The notes: generated by a model from the letters alone, not told the origin. Shown: positions 50,132 to 59,950, counted from the stretch's first letter. The stretch: DNA of 64,000 nt from Sphingosinicellaceae bacterium (GCA_019285715.1 CP079108.1:3487001-3551000); one strand, 5' to 3'. Translations and numbers: made by a program.

Positions 50132-50613
50132 TCGATGATGACGAGCGGCTCGTCGTACTCGACCGGCTGCTCGCTCTGGATGAAGATGCGCGTCACGACG
50201 CCGTCACGGGGCGCAGTGATCGGGTTCATCACCTTCATCGCCTCGACGATCAGCAGTGTGTCGCCCGCCTTGACCGCCTTGCCCTCGGTGATGAACGGCG
50301 GGCTGCTCGGGTCGGCGGTCAGATAGGCCGTGCCGACGATCGGCGAGCGGACCAGCCCCGGATGCGTCTTGTAGTCGTCGACAGCAGCCGCCGCCGGGGT
50401 GGCTGCCGCAGCGGCCGGGGCCGGCGGTGCGACCGCCCAGACGTTGCCTGCCGAAGGTCCGGGCTGCCCGGAATACTGCGGCGGCTTGCGAACGACGCGG
50501 ATGCGCCGTTCGCCGTCGGTGACCTCGATCTCGGTCAGCTGCGTGGTGTCGAGAAGTTCGGCGAGCTCGCGCACCAGCGCGGTGTCGACCTGCATGCCCG
50601 TGCCCTCGGTCAT
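50128..50613 (-). CDS. accB: Biotin carboxyl carrier protein, acetyl-CoA carboxylase
   Basis: The 161-residue protein has an N-terminal domain, an Ala/Pro-rich thumb linker (about 60-85), and a biotinyl domain with the biotinylated lysine in [12 protein letters not shown]. The first part has [20 protein letters not shown]. The start at 50613 follows AGGA; ATG 50595 is an alternative. It forms an operon with accC and probably aroQ upstream. Confidence 0.94.
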   Translation of the reverse strand: MTEGTGMQVDTALVRELAELLDTTQLTEIEVTDGERRIRVVRKPPQYSGQPGPSAGNVWAVAPPAPAAAAATPAAAAVDDYKTHPGLVRSPIVGTAYLTADPSSPPFITEGKAVKAGDTLLIVEAMKVMNPITAPRDGVVTRIFIQSEQPVEYDEPLVIIE

Positions 50614-50647
50614 TTGGTCCTCAAGATTTGTGGATCCCGTCCAAGTG

Positions 50648-51091
50648 TCAGAATGCCGCAGCCGCGTCCAGCGCCAGGCGATAGCCCAAGGCTCCGAAAC
50701 CGGCGATGGTTCCACGCGCGACGGGCGCCAGGTGGCTGCGGTGGCGAAAGCTTTCCCGCGCATGGGGGTTCGACAGATGGACTTCGATGACCGGCGTGGT
50801 GACGGACTTCACCGCGTCGCGGAGCGCCACCGAGGTGTGGGTCAGCCCACCGGCGTTGAGGATCACGGCGCGGACGCCGCGGCTCGAGGCCTCGTGGATC
50901 CAGTCGATCAGGTGGCCCTCGTGGTTCGACTGGCGCAGGTCGATCGCCAGGCCCAGCGTCTGGCCGTGGTCCTCGAGCATCGCCGCGATATCGTCGAGCG
51001 TGTCGCTGCCATAGATCTCGGGCTCGCGGGTCCCCAGCAGATTGAGGTTCGGCCCGTTCAGGACGAACACGAGGTTGCTGGCATCGCTCAC
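50648..51091 (-). CDS. aroQ: Type II 3-dehydroquinate dehydratase
   Basis: This small dodecameric enzyme of the shikimate pathway dehydrates 3-dehydroquinate. The motif [19 protein letters not shown] includes the family's flexible-loop Arg and Tyr. [16 protein letters not shown], and [15 protein letters not shown] with the catalytic His, complete the site. I chose the GTG at 51091 because it gives the usual length (147 residues). ATG 51127 would add 12 residues and nearly touch the divergent thiSG gene. It lies upstream of accB on the same strand. Confidence 0.9.
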   Translation of the reverse strand: MSDASNLVFVLNGPNLNLLGTREPEIYGSDTLDDIAAMLEDHGQTLGLAIDLRQSNHEGHLIDWIHEASSRGVRAVILNAGGLTHTSVALRDAVKSVTTPVIEVHLSNPHARESFRHRSHLAPVARGTIAGFGALGYRLALDAAAAF

Positions 51092-51148
51092 GGCGGTGCT
51101 TATATGGACCAAACCGCGCCCCGTCATCCCTCCGTCATTTCTAGGCCC

Positions 51149-52129
51149 ATGACCCTGTCCATCATCATCAACGGCGAGCCCCGCCGCGTTGCCACCGGCA
51201 GCACCATCGCCGCGCTGCTCGGCGAACTCGGACTCGATGCGGCGAAGGTCGCGGTCGAGCGCAACCTGAGCATCGCGCCACGGTCGGCGTTCGCGCAGAC
51301 TGCGCTCAGTGACGGCGACACGCTCGAGATCGTGCATTTCGTGGGCGGCGGCCAGGATGACGGCGACGGCTGGGAGGTCGCGGGCCGTAAGTTCAGCTCG
51401 CGGCTGATCGTCGGCACCGGCAAGTACAAGGACTATGCCCAGAATGCCGACGCGGTCGAGGCTTCGGGGGCGGAGATCGTCACCGTCGCGGTCCGCCGGG
51501 TCAACGTGACCGACCGAAATGCGCCAATGCTGACCGACTTTATCGACCCGAAGAAGTATACCTATCTGCCGAACACCGCCGGCTGCTTCAACGCCGACGA
51601 AGCGGTGCGGACGCTGCGGCTGGCGCGCGAGGCGGGTGGCTGGAAACTGGTCAAGCTCGAGGTGCTCGGCGAAGCGCGGACCCTGTACCCCGACATGGCC
51701 GAGACGCTGGTCGCGACCAAGACGCTGGTCGCCGAGGGCTTCGACGTCATGGTCTACTGCGCCGACGACCCGATCGCGGCGAAGAAGCTGGAGGACCTCG
51801 GCGCCTGCGCGATCATGCCGCTCGGCTCGCTGATCGGCTCAGGCCTGGGCATCCAGAACCCGGTGACGATCCGCATGATCGTCGAGGGCGCCACGGTGCC
51901 GGTGCTGGTCGATGCCGGCGTCGGCACCGCGTCCGAGGCGTCGGAGGCAATGGAGCTCGGGTGCGCCGGCGTGCTGATGAACACCGCGATCGCCGAGGCC
52001 AAGGACCCGATCCTGATGGCGCGGGCGATGAAGCTCGCGGTCGAGAGCGGCCGGCTGGCTTACCGCGCCGGACGCATGGCCCGCCGACGCTACGCGGACC
52101 CATCGAGCCCCTTGGCGGGCCTGATCTGA
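51149..52129 (+). CDS. thiG: Fused sulfur carrier ThiS - thiazole synthase ThiG
   Basis: This is a 326-residue fusion for thiamine thiazole synthesis. Residues 1-68 are ThiS ([17 protein letters not shown] to IVHFVGGG), ending in the Gly-Gly that is thiocarboxylated in free ThiS. From about residue 77, ThiG follows with [36 protein letters not shown] (Schiff-base Lys) and [18 protein letters not shown]. The fusion buries the ThiS tail inside the chain, so it must be processed or used unusually. There is no room for a TPP riboswitch in the 57-base upstream gap. Confidence 0.92.
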   Translation: MTLSIIINGEPRRVATGSTIAALLGELGLDAAKVAVERNLSIAPRSAFAQTALSDGDTLEIVHFVGGGQDDGDGWEVAGRKFSSRLIVGTGKYKDYAQNADAVEASGAEIVTVAVRRVNVTDRNAPMLTDFIDPKKYTYLPNTAGCFNADEAVRTLRLAREAGGWKLVKLEVLGEARTLYPDMAETLVATKTLVAEGFDVMVYCADDPIAAKKLEDLGACAIMPLGSLIGSGLGIQNPVTIRMIVEGATVPVLVDAGVGTASEASEAMELGCAGVLMNTAIAEAKDPILMARAMKLAVESGRLAYRAGRMARRRYADPSSPLAGLI

Positions 52130-52188
52130 GGCTTGCCCGAAACGGCTTAACCGGTCAGGTTGCGCCCTAGTAACGGGGAGTCGCGTCC

Positions 52189-52743
52189 ATGGGCCTGATC
52201 GGCTGGATCGTCGTCGGCGCTGTGCTGATCGGGCTGTACACCTGGTACGCCAACATCGTCACTCGCCGGAACCGCGTCGGCGAAGCGCTGGCGGGTGTCG
52301 ACGTCCAGCTCAGCCAGCGCCACGACCTGATCCCCAATCTGCTCGCGGTCGCCAAGCGCTTCATGGAGCACGAGCGCGGGCTGCTGGACGAGATCACCGC
52401 GCTCCGCGCCAAGGCCGCGAGCGCCACACAGCCGGCCGCCAAGTTCGCCGCCGAGGGCCAGCTCGATGCCGGGCTCGGCAGGCTGTTCGCGGTCGCCGAG
52501 GCTTATCCGCAACTCAAGTCCGACGGCCCGATGATCGAAGCGCAGCGCGGCCTGACCGAGGTCGAGACCAACATCGCCGCTGCCCGGCGCTTCTACAACA
52601 CCGCCGTGACCGACCTCCGCAACGCGACGCAGATCTTCCCCGGCTCGCTGCTCGCGGGGCTGGCGGGAGCCTCGACGCCGCCGCCGTTCTTCGAAGCCCC
52701 CGAAGCCAGCCGCGCCCCGGTCGACGCGGCGAAATACCTGTAG
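52189..52743 (+). CDS. lemA: LemA-family membrane protein
   Basis: This 184-residue protein has one N-terminal membrane helix (LIGWIVVGAVLIGLYTWYA). The conserved LemA coiled-coil core (NRVGEALAGVDVQLSQRHD, LIPNLLAVAKRFMEHE) follows, with the later YNTAVTDLRN block. LemA proteins are cytoplasm-facing membrane proteins of unknown role. The usual partner, a DUF3137 gene, follows but is split by an insertion sequence. Confidence 0.93.
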   Translation: MGLIGWIVVGAVLIGLYTWYANIVTRRNRVGEALAGVDVQLSQRHDLIPNLLAVAKRFMEHERGLLDEITALRAKAASATQPAAKFAAEGQLDAGLGRLFAVAEAYPQLKSDGPMIEAQRGLTEVETNIAAARRFYNTAVTDLRNATQIFPGSLLAGLAGASTPPPFFEAPEASRAPVDAAKYL

Positions 52744-52754
52744 GGGTAGGCGCC

Positions 52755-53219
52755 GTGACCGAGCCTGCCGCCGCTGCCCGTCCGGCGCTGGCACGGGTCG
52801 TGCTGGTCTCGGCGCTCGCTGCGGGCGTGGCGGTATTCGTGGCGTCGGTGATGGCCTCGGTCCACAAGACGCCCGGCATCGGCGGGCTGATGACCGGCAT
52901 CTTCGCTGGCCTGTTCGGCGGGCTGCTGGTCGCGGTGGGCGGTGCGTGGCTCGGCATGAGACTCGCGGTGCCGGATGTCCCGCCGGTGATCGACACCGCG
53001 CTTGGCGATCGGCTCGCGGCGGGACTGGGGGACGTGCTCGGCGAGCTCGAGGCGACCCGCGTCGACCTGTACGCACAGGCGATCGCCCGCGCGCGGTGGC
53101 GGGTGCCGCTCGGCATCGCCGGCGGCGTGGTATTCTGGCTGATGCACCAGTTCGGTGGTGACCCCGACGGGGTCTTCGAACTTCTGATGTATCTCGGCAT
53201 GGGCGGCATGGGGGGCGCA
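52755..53219 (+). pseudogene. DUF3137 protein, 5' part, interrupted by IS
   Basis: The gene starts with GTG after GGGGTAGG. It encodes two membrane helices (RVVLVSALAAGVAVFVASVM and GIFAGLFGGLLVAVGGAWLG) and a soluble stretch, reaching MGGMGGA before the insertion sequence begins. Without the element the frame would join the 3' part at 54988 (…GGA/HGGYFWA…). The combined protein would be about 410 residues. It is the usual partner of LemA. Confidence 0.8.
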
Positions 53220-53297
53220 TTGCCTCGCCTGATTTGCTCCCGCGGCGGGGGTCGTTGCCTCATTTAAAATGCTCTCGAGATTGTTCGGGAGCGAGCT

Positions 53298-54845
53298 ATG
53301 AGGACGGTGAGCATGGCAACGCGTACGGAGCTGGTCGCTGCGATCAGCGAACGGTACCGATCGGCTGATCGAGCAAGCAAGGGCCGGGTGCTGGACGAGT
53401 TCGTTGCGGTGACGGGATTTCACCGCAAGCATGCGATGCGGCTGATGCGGGCGGGCCCCGCGGTCACGACGGCGAACGTCCGCATCGAGCGTCGGATCTA
53501 CGACGAGGCGGCCCGGACCGCGCTTATCGTGCTCTGGGAGGCGGCGGATCGGCTGTGCGGCAAGCGATTGCGACCGCTCATTCCGATCCTGCTGGAGGCG
53601 ATGGAGCGCCATGGCCATCTGGACTTGGCGCCGGCGGTGAGGTCGCAGCTGACGAAGATGAGCGCGGCAACGATCGATCGCGTGCTTCGCGCCGCAAAGG
53701 CCGGTAATCGCAAACCGCGGCGACGTGGTGTCGCGGGAACGGCGCTCCGGCAAAGCGTACCGATCAGGACGTTTGACGACTGGGACAATCCGGCACCGGG
53801 GTATGTCGAAGCCGATCTCGTATCGCACAGCGGTCCGGTCGCGAAGGGAAGCTTTGCGTGGACGTTCACGTTGACTGACATCGCGACCGGCTGGACTGAG
53901 TGCGCGCCGCTACTGGTTCGCGAGCAGACGGTGCTCGTCGCGGTGCTTAGCGAGGTGCGCAGGCTGATGCCGTTCCCGCTGCTGGGGTTCGACACTGACA
54001 ACGATAGCGTCTTCATCAACGAGACGGTGCGCGATTACTGCGCTGCCTCCGACATCGCGTTCACGCGCTGCCGACCCTATCGCAAGAACGACCAGGCATG
54101 GGTGGAGCAAAAGAACGGATCAGTCGTGCGCCGCCTGGCTGGCTATCGTCGCTTCGAGGGGCTGGAGGCGACCGTTGCGCTGGCTGAGCTGTACGCGGCG
54201 TCGCGCCTGTTCGTGAACTTCTTCCAGCCCTCGTTCAAGCTGGCCGAGAAGCACCGCGACGGTGCGCGGGTTCGCAAGCGCTATCATGCACCAGCGACGC
54301 CCTATCAGCGGTTGCTCGACGATCCGCGGGTATCTGATAAGACCCGGACACGCGTGCGTGCGATCTTTGCCGACCTCGATCCCGTCCGCTTGCTGCGCGA
54401 TATCAGGGCGGCCCAACAGCGGCTGGTCGCCCTTGCCGACATGGTCAGCCCAGTACCGGTGAGCGAGCAGCCCGCGGCCCCACCATTGGACGCGTTCCTC
54501 TCCAGCTTGCAAACGATATGGCAGGGCGGTGAAGCGCGACCGACTGCATCCAATAAACCGGTCATCAAGCGCGGTCGTCGCCGTCCCGATCCGCTGATCG
54601 AGGTGAGCGAGCAGTTGAAGCGCTGGTTCGAGGACGAGCCGTGGCGCACCGGCAGGGAGCTGCTGGAAAAACTTCAGGTCGAGCGGCCCGACAACTATCC
54701 CGATGGCCTGATCCGTACCGTCCAGCGCCGCCTTAAGGTCTGGCGGTCCGAATACGCTCACGCACTGGTGTTCACTCATTCCGGGCTGGCGGCGGAATCT
54801 CCTACGGATACGGCGATGCCGGTGTCGGTGCTAGTCGAAGGTTGA
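53298..54845 (+). CDS. DDE transposase with rve integrase core
   Basis: This is a 515-residue transposase. The N-terminal part is helix-turn-helix-like (KHAMRLMRAG). The catalytic core has Asp in PGYVEADLVSHSG, Asp in LLGFDTDNDSVFINE, and Glu in KNDQAWVEQKNGSVVRR. This layout is that of a widespread group of single-gene transposases often listed as ISNCY or rve-type; I cannot fix the ISfinder family. GGGAGCGAG precedes the ATG at 53298; 53313 is an alternative start. It looks intact and may be active. Confidence 0.88.
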   Translation: MRTVSMATRTELVAAISERYRSADRASKGRVLDEFVAVTGFHRKHAMRLMRAGPAVTTANVRIERRIYDEAARTALIVLWEAADRLCGKRLRPLIPILLEAMERHGHLDLAPAVRSQLTKMSAATIDRVLRAAKAGNRKPRRRGVAGTALRQSVPIRTFDDWDNPAPGYVEADLVSHSGPVAKGSFAWTFTLTDIATGWTECAPLLVREQTVLVAVLSEVRRLMPFPLLGFDTDNDSVFINETVRDYCAASDIAFTRCRPYRKNDQAWVEQKNGSVVRRLAGYRRFEGLEATVALAELYAASRLFVNFFQPSFKLAEKHRDGARVRKRYHAPATPYQRLLDDPRVSDKTRTRVRAIFADLDPVRLLRDIRAAQQRLVALADMVSPVPVSEQPAAPPLDAFLSSLQTIWQGGEARPTASNKPVIKRGRRRPDPLIEVSEQLKRWFEDEPWRTGRELLEKLQVERPDNYPDGLIRTVQRRLKVWRSEYAHALVFTHSGLAAESPTDTAMPVSVLVEG

Positions 54846-54897
54846 TGGGACGCTGCTCCGCTTCGCCTACGGCTCCGCTCCACAGCGTCCCATCAAC
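54841..54897 (+). terminator. Perfect 15-bp hairpin at the transposase stop
   Basis: Arms GTTGATGGGACGCTG and CAGCGTCCCATCAAC enclose a 27-base loop. The stop codon lies in the first arm. The hairpin could end the transposase transcript or block read-through into it from the host gene. Confidence 0.6.
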
Positions 54898-54987
54898 CGG
54901 GAATCGACCTCGCCTGGTGATCGGCGTAGGGGAACACTCTGGTGAGGCAACGGCATCACCGCTCGGGAACATCTTCTCGTGAGGCAA

Positions 54988-55755
54988 CACGGGGGTTATT
55001 TCTGGGCCACCGCGGCGCTGAGCGGGCGCTACGTTCGCCTGTACAAGGATCGCGTCCTGCCCCGTCTCGCCGCCGGCTTCGGGCCGATCTCGTACCGTGA
55101 GGCCGTCACCCCCGACCTCGCTCAGCTCCGCGCCGAGCACGTCTTCGCGGACTTCGACGACCACAGCTGCGTGGACGAGCTGTTCGGCACCTACCGTGGC
55201 CTGCAGGTCAGCATCATGGAGCTGTCCCTCCACAAGGGCAGCGGCGACGACCGCCGGACGGTGTTCAACGGCCTGATCGCGCAGATCGACCTGCCGCGCG
55301 GGCTCAGCGGCGACACCGCGATCATCGCCGACGAGGGTATGGCCGGCACGGTGCGCGACTGGATGATGCGCGGCGACCGCCAGCGCGTCCGCGTCGAGGA
55401 CCCCGAGTTCGAGGCCGCATGGCAAGTCTATGGCACCGACCAGATCGGCGCGCGCGCGCTGCTGACCCCGGCGTTCATGGAGCGCTTCAAGCAACTCGCG
55501 CGCCGTCCGGGTTTCGGCAAGCCGCTGGGGCTGGCGAACGGCAACCACCTGCTGCTGGCGCTGCCGAGCTGGGGCGGGTCGCCGTTCAGGACGCCGAGTT
55601 TCAGTAAACCCGCCGCCAGCCGCGACACGCTGATCGCGCTCCATGACGGCATTGCCGCGCTGCTCGCGACGGTCGACGCGGTCATCGACCTCGACCAGGG
55701 CAGTCGGGCGACCGCAGCGCGTCAGGTGACCGGAGGCAGCGCCGCCAGGACCTGA
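54988..55755 (+). pseudogene. DUF3137 protein, 3' part, after IS
   Basis: From HGGYFWATAALSGRYVRLYK this frame encodes the soluble DUF3137 domain (YREAVTPDLAQLRAEHVFAD; LFGTYRGLQVSIMELSLHK) and continues to the natural stop. A GTG at 54979 inside the IS could restart translation without the membrane part, but no ribosome site supports this. Its end overlaps rppH tail to tail by 34 bases. Confidence 0.82.
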
Positions 55756-56207
55756 GTGTAGAGGTCGCGCTTGAACGGCACGATCAGCGAGTCGAGTTCG
55801 TCGCGAGCCGCCCATTGCCAGGCGCTGAACTCGGCATGCTTGGTGCCGATATCGACGTCGGCGTTGGTGCCGAGAAAGCGCATCGCGAACCACTTCTGAC
55901 GCTGGCCGCAGTAGCGGCCCTTCCAGATTGTGCCGATCAGCTCGTCGGGCAGGTCGTAGTAGAGCCATTCCGTGCTCTCGCCGACGACCTCGACGAGATC
56001 AGGCGACACCCCGGTCTCCTCGGTCAACTCGCGCAGCGCCGCCTCGAGCGGCTCCTCGCCCTTGTCGATGCCGCCCTGGGGCATCTGCCACGCCTCCAGC
56101 GTCGAATCGAGGCGCTGGCCGACGAAAACCAGCCCCTCCGCGTTCAGCAGCATGATGCCGACGCCGGCACGGTAGGGCAGCCCGGACGTGTGCGTGCGAT
56201 CGGTCAA
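55722..56207 (-). CDS. rppH: RNA pyrophosphohydrolase (Nudix)
   Basis: This 161-residue Nudix enzyme removes pyrophosphate from mRNA 5' ends, starting decay. The Nudix box [22 protein letters not shown] matches the consensus, and the family motif [12 protein letters not shown] is present. I set the start at a TTG (56207): it lies in a TTGA overlap with the upstream gene, with AAGGAG at good spacing, and opens [17 protein letters not shown] as in homologues. Longer frames to 56345 run into the upstream gene. Confidence 0.92.
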   Translation of the reverse strand: MTDRTHTSGLPYRAGVGIMLLNAEGLVFVGQRLDSTLEAWQMPQGGIDKGEEPLEAALRELTEETGVSPDLVEVVGESTEWLYYDLPDELIGTIWKGRYCGQRQKWFAMRFLGTNADVDIGTKHAEFSAWQWAARDELDSLIVPFKRDLYTQVLAALPPVT

Positions 56208-56851
56208 CGTCCGGTCTCCTTGCAGGCAGCTGCGGTTTCGCCCTTGCGGCAGGTCAGCAGCGGCGCGAGCCGTTTCAGCTTGGCGGCGGCCTGTCGTTCG
56301 AAGCCGGCGGTGGCGGCGCCGCGCTCGGCGTACTGGACGGTCCACATGTTCTGGTCGTCGCGGAAAACCGCGATCACGGCGCGCTCGCTGCCGGGTCCGC
56401 CTTCAGCGCCGCAGCCGATGACGACGGTACGATAGGCAAGCGGCGGCTGCATCGTGGGGCCGAGGTCGCGGTAGACGCGTCCGGGACACGTGCCACGATC
56501 GAAGACGGCACTGGCCAGGGCCTTGTCGGGTATCCGTGCAGCCCAGCCACCTTTCTCGCCGGATACCGTGATCATGCGGGTCCAGCGTTCCGGCATTTCC
56601 CCGTCGGGCACATATTCGAACAGGAAGCTGGACGTCGTCTGGCCCCGCCAGGATGGGACGAACGGGCGCGGCAAATCGAACCCTACGGTTCGCGTCCACA
56701 CCTGCTGCACTGTCGTCAACTTGCCGAGGCCGGGCTTCTTCCACATCTGGCGGGTCACTTGCGCCATCGGGGCGACTGCGTCGGCACCCGGGTCGGCAGC
56801 AACGGCCGAGGCCCCGAACGCCACTAACAACAGCGCGACGAGGCGCTTCAT
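56204..56851 (-). CDS. Exported hypothetical protein
   Basis: The 215-residue protein has a signal peptide ([17 protein letters not shown]). The mature part is a beta-rich periplasmic domain with cysteines in [20 protein letters not shown] and [15 protein letters not shown] that could form disulfides. I do not recognise the family. It overlaps rppH (TTGA) and the hydrolase gene upstream (ATGA), so all three are in one operon. Confidence 0.78.
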   Translation of the reverse strand: MKRLVALLLVAFGASAVAADPGADAVAPMAQVTRQMWKKPGLGKLTTVQQVWTRTVGFDLPRPFVPSWRGQTTSSFLFEYVPDGEMPERWTRMITVSGEKGGWAARIPDKALASAVFDRGTCPGRVYRDLGPTMQPPLAYRTVVIGCGAEGGPGSERAVIAVFRDDQNMWTVQYAERGAATAGFERQAAAKLKRLAPLLTCRKGETAAACKETGR

Positions 56852-57834
56852 TCGGCGGCCTGGGCCTGAACGACGACTGGCAGGGCGGCCACCGCTTCGT
56901 CGATCAGCAGCTTGAGGTCGGCGAGGCAGCCGTGGAGGTCGGCCTGCGCGCTCGGGATCGCCGCCCTGAGGTTCATGCAGCCGTGGATCTGGCCCGCAGC
57001 CTCGCGGAAAATGGTACGGACGCCCTGCCCGACCAGCTTGGCGGCATAAGCACGACCCTGGTCGCGGAGCGGGTCGAGGCCGCAGGTGAAGACCATCGCA
57101 GCAGGCTGCCCGGCGACGTCGTAGGCGAACGGCGAGGCGTAGGCGTGCCCGAAATCAGCGCTGCCCCCCATGTAGTGTTCGGTGAACCAGCCCATACCCT
57201 CGCGGGTCAGCAGGAAACCTTCGGCGAACTCGTCCATCGAACCGCCCTGGGCCGCCATGTCGACGCCGGGGTAGATCAGCCACTGCGCGAGGATCGGCAC
57301 CGCGAGCTTGCCGCTCAGCTGCTGGCTGATCACCGCCGCGAGGTTGCCGCCGGCACTGTCGCCCGCCGGGATCAGCCCGGTAATCACATGCCCGATCGCC
57401 ATCGGCGTCTCGGCGAGCCAGCGCGTCGCGGCGAGGCAGTCCTCGGTCGCGGCGGGGAAGGGGTGCTCAGGAGCAAGGCGATAGTCGACGCTGACGACCG
57501 TGACGCCCAGGACGCGCGCCACCTCGGCACACAGTGGATCGTGGGTCTCGAGGTCGCCGATGACCCAGCCGCCGCCGTGGTAGAAGACCACCACCGGTCC
57601 GGGACCGGGATTCGCCGACGCACTGTAGACGCGCGCCGGTATCGAGTGACCGTGCGGCGACGGGATCTTGAAGTCGACGACATGAGCAAGGTCGCCGCGC
57701 GGCAGCTCCGCGATCTGGCCCATCATGCGCATCATCTGGCGTGCAGCCTCGGGCGTGCCTTCGTGCATTTGCGGGCCGGGCTGTGCCGCGACCATGTCGA
57801 GAACGGAGCGCACGTCGGGACGGACGAAAACCAT
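56848..57834 (-). CDS. Alpha/beta hydrolase, hormone-sensitive lipase family
   Basis: This is a 328-residue esterase. The oxyanion motif is VVVFYHGGGWVIGDLE, the nucleophile is in IPAGDSAGGNLAAVIS, the acid in MVFTCGLDPLRDQG and the His in AAGQIHGCMN. Such enzymes act on short acyl esters. There is no signal peptide. It is the first gene of the rppH operon. Confidence 0.9.
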   Translation of the reverse strand: MVFVRPDVRSVLDMVAAQPGPQMHEGTPEAARQMMRMMGQIAELPRGDLAHVVDFKIPSPHGHSIPARVYSASANPGPGPVVVFYHGGGWVIGDLETHDPLCAEVARVLGVTVVSVDYRLAPEHPFPAATEDCLAATRWLAETPMAIGHVITGLIPAGDSAGGNLAAVISQQLSGKLAVPILAQWLIYPGVDMAAQGGSMDEFAEGFLLTREGMGWFTEHYMGGSADFGHAYASPFAYDVAGQPAAMVFTCGLDPLRDQGRAYAAKLVGQGVRTIFREAAGQIHGCMNLRAAIPSAQADLHGCLADLKLLIDEAVAALPVVVQAQAAE

Positions 57835-57926
57835 GTTGCGACTCTCCCCAGAGGTTCGAGGCGACCATAGGCACGGCGCGCGGCGCTCGCCAAGGGCCGG
57901 ACCGACGTCGCGGCTCCGGTGAACGC

Positions 57927-58184
57927 TTATTGGGGCGCGAGCGGTTTCGGCTCGCTGGGCGGCGGCGGCTTCTTCGGCGGCTTGGGCTTCTTGGGCGGCG
58001 GCGGCGCGTTCGGATCGGCACCCTGGGGCAGGTTGGGTTCGCCGTTCATCTTGACGAAGTCGGACGGCGGCGGCACCGGTGCAGCGGCGGGCGCCCCCTC
58101 GGGAGCGGGCTCGGCGAAACCCGGCACAGGCGGACCCAACAGCATCGTCAACAGGGCGAGTCCGGCGCGCTTCAGGATGTGCAC
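57927..58184 (-). CDS. Small exported proline-rich protein
   Basis: The 85-residue frame starts with GTG (58184), inside the end of the upstream gene, and has a signal peptide (LKRAGLALLTMLLGPPVPGFA). The mature part is almost entirely Pro/Lys/Ala repeats (PPPPKKPKPPKKPPPPSEP), a low-complexity sequence typical of periplasmic spacers. No function is assigned. The overlap with the upstream gene supports the call, but the start is uncertain. Confidence 0.55.
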   Translation of the reverse strand: MHILKRAGLALLTMLLGPPVPGFAEPAPEGAPAAAPVPPPSDFVKMNGEPNLPQGADPNAPPPPKKPKPPKKPPPPSEPKPLAPQ

Positions 58185-58885
58185 GGCGCCGGGGTCAGGC
58201 TGACCACCGCCCCGTTGGCAAGGTCGAGGACCTGATCGAAGCAACCGTCCGGGCGGCGGATTCTCTGCCGGATATGGCGGTCGTCGATCTTCTGGCTGCA
58301 TAGCACGGTCACCGATCCCCCGTTCTGCATCTGCGTCAGCTGCCAGTACGGATTGGCACGCGCTGGCCACCCGTCGGTTGCGACAGCCGGACGAAGATAG
58401 GGCGACACCCTGCCCTGCGACGACCACATGGTCGCGCTGGCGGGAGTGACCGCGGGCGTCACGGCGCGGATGCGGCTCCGCGAATAGTCGATACGGTCGC
58501 GCAGGAGCTCGGCCGGGACCCAGTAGATCGCGCCCTCGTTCTGCTCGTCGAAAACACGGACCAGGACATCCCCGGTCTTGCAGATGGTGCCGTCGATCGA
58601 CAGCTTGCTGGTGGCGCTCTGGTAATAGCGGTAGGGCGCGTTGAGGCAGGTGATGTTGCGGCTGGCGACCTTGATCTGCTCCTCGGCCTCGGCCGCCGAG
58701 CCCGACTTGATGTCCTTATAAAACGCCATGCCCTTGTCGAACCATACCGGCACCGCGGAAATCAGCGGCACGATGATCGCGGGCACGAGCAGCAGTTGCT
58801 TGAGGCTGACGCCGCCGCTGGAGCGCGGAGCCGCCGGGTCAGGGCTGGCAGCGGTAGGAACTGGAGACGCGGCAACGTCGGACAT
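58172..58885 (-). CDS. Hypothetical membrane-anchored protein
   Basis: This 237-residue protein has a Pro/Ala-rich N-terminus, one membrane helix (LKQLLLVPAIIVPLISAVPV) at about residues 30-50, and a periplasmic domain with paired cysteines (ITCLNAPY, DGTICKTGD, VLCSQKIDD, PDGCFDQVL). I chose ATG 58885, preceded by GGGAG; a TTG at 58897 is the only other in-frame start. The function is unknown. Confidence 0.78.
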   Translation of the reverse strand: MSDVAASPVPTAASPDPAAPRSSGGVSLKQLLLVPAIIVPLISAVPVWFDKGMAFYKDIKSGSAAEAEEQIKVASRNITCLNAPYRYYQSATSKLSIDGTICKTGDVLVRVFDEQNEGAIYWVPAELLRDRIDYSRSRIRAVTPAVTPASATMWSSQGRVSPYLRPAVATDGWPARANPYWQLTQMQNGGSVTVLCSQKIDDRHIRQRIRRPDGCFDQVLDLANGAVVSLTPAPCTS

Positions 58886-59035
58886 GGGGGCTCCCAAGTT
58901 TACGAAGTTTCGGCGCGGCCCTGCCTTATTTTATTGGGGCATAGCACCGGCCGGTAAAGACTTTGTCAATAGATAGAGGGTGGCGGCGCAACCGGTCGCG
59001 TGGCGGCGGCGGCCCGCGCCGCCTATGTCGGCGGT

Positions 59036-59950
59036 GTGAGCTTTGCCCTCGTCCACCACCCCGACTATGTCGCGCCGCTGCCCGAGGGGCACAGCTTCCC
59101 GATGGACAAATACGGGCTGTTCATGGTGGCGATGGCGGCGAGCGGGGCGGCCTATGACCTTCACGAGCCGGAGCCGGTGCCGATCGACTGGATCGAGGCG
59201 GTCCACGATCCAAGTTACGTTGCCGCGGTCTTCGACGGGTCGCTCGCGCCCGAGCGGCAGCGGCGCATCGGCTTCCCGGTCACCGAGCGGATCGCGCGAC
59301 GCTCGCGGCTGGTCAGCGGTGGCACTTGGCTGGCGGCCCACCTCGCGCTCGCCCGGGGCTTTGCGGCGAACAGCGCCGGGGGCAGCCACCACGCGCTGCC
59401 GGACGGCGGCGCGGGCTACTGCGTGTTCAACGACCTCGGCATAGCCGGCGCGCGCCTGCTGGCCGAGGGCGCCGTCGAGCGCATCCTGTTCGTCGACCTC
59501 GACGTCCACCAGGGCGACGGCACCGCCGCGATTTTTGCCGACGAGCCGCGCGCCGCGACCTTCTCGATGCACGCCGCCAAGAACTTCCCGGTCCGCAAGA
59601 TGCAGTCCGACCGTGACGTCGAGCTGCCCGACGGGATCGGCGACGACGACTACCTCGCCATACTCGGCACCGAGTTGCCAGCCCTGCTGGACGCCCACGC
59701 CCCCGATCTCGTGCTGTTCCAGGCAGGTATCGATCCGCATGTCGACGACCGGCTCGGGCGGCTGGCGCTGACCGACGAAGGCCTGCAGCAGCGTGACGGA
59801 TACGTCGTCCGCACCTGCCGGCAGCGTGGTATCCCGGTCGCGGCGACACTCGGCGGCGGCTACGGTCGTGACCGTCTGGCGATCGCCGAACGCCATGTTC
59901 GCGGCGTTCTTGCGATGGCGACTGTCGCTTCCCGCTATTCGTCGCCCTAA
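59036..59950 (+). CDS. Histone deacetylase family protein (AcuC/HDAC-like)
   Basis: This amidohydrolase of about 304 residues has the class II-like fold. The start [20 protein letters not shown] is typical. Zinc and active-site residues are in [20 protein letters not shown] (HH pair), [15 protein letters not shown] (Asp/His) and [13 protein letters not shown] (Asp). Bacterial members deacetylate acetyl-lysine, polyamines or acyl-CoA-related proteins. The GTG at 59036 gives the usual N-terminus; GTG 59000 would add 12 residues. Confidence 0.88.
   Translation: MSFALVHHPDYVAPLPEGHSFPMDKYGLFMVAMAASGAAYDLHEPEPVPIDWIEAVHDPSYVAAVFDGSLAPERQRRIGFPVTERIARRSRLVSGGTWLAAHLALARGFAANSAGGSHHALPDGGAGYCVFNDLGIAGARLLAEGAVERILFVDLDVHQGDGTAAIFADEPRAATFSMHAAKNFPVRKMQSDRDVELPDGIGDDDYLAILGTELPALLDAHAPDLVLFQAGIDPHVDDRLGRLALTDEGLQQRDGYVVRTCRQRGIPVAATLGGGYGRDRLAIAERHVRGVLAMATVASRYSSP

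Larger units (their letters stand above)
53219..54988 (+). mobile_element. Complete insertion sequence within a DUF3137 gene
   Basis: The 1.77-kb element carries one transposase gene. Each end holds two copies of a GTTGCCTCA-like motif in inverted orientation: left at 53219-53227 (ATTGCCTCG) and 53254-53262; right at 54943-54951 and 54980-54988 (TGAGGCAAC). Removal of about 53220-54987 restores the host reading frame. I see no clear target-site duplication. Confidence 0.82.

Noticed and set aside
51092-51148. Possible TPP riboswitch before thiSG
   Set aside because: The gap is only 57 bases and shows no TPP-riboswitch core; it is too short for one.
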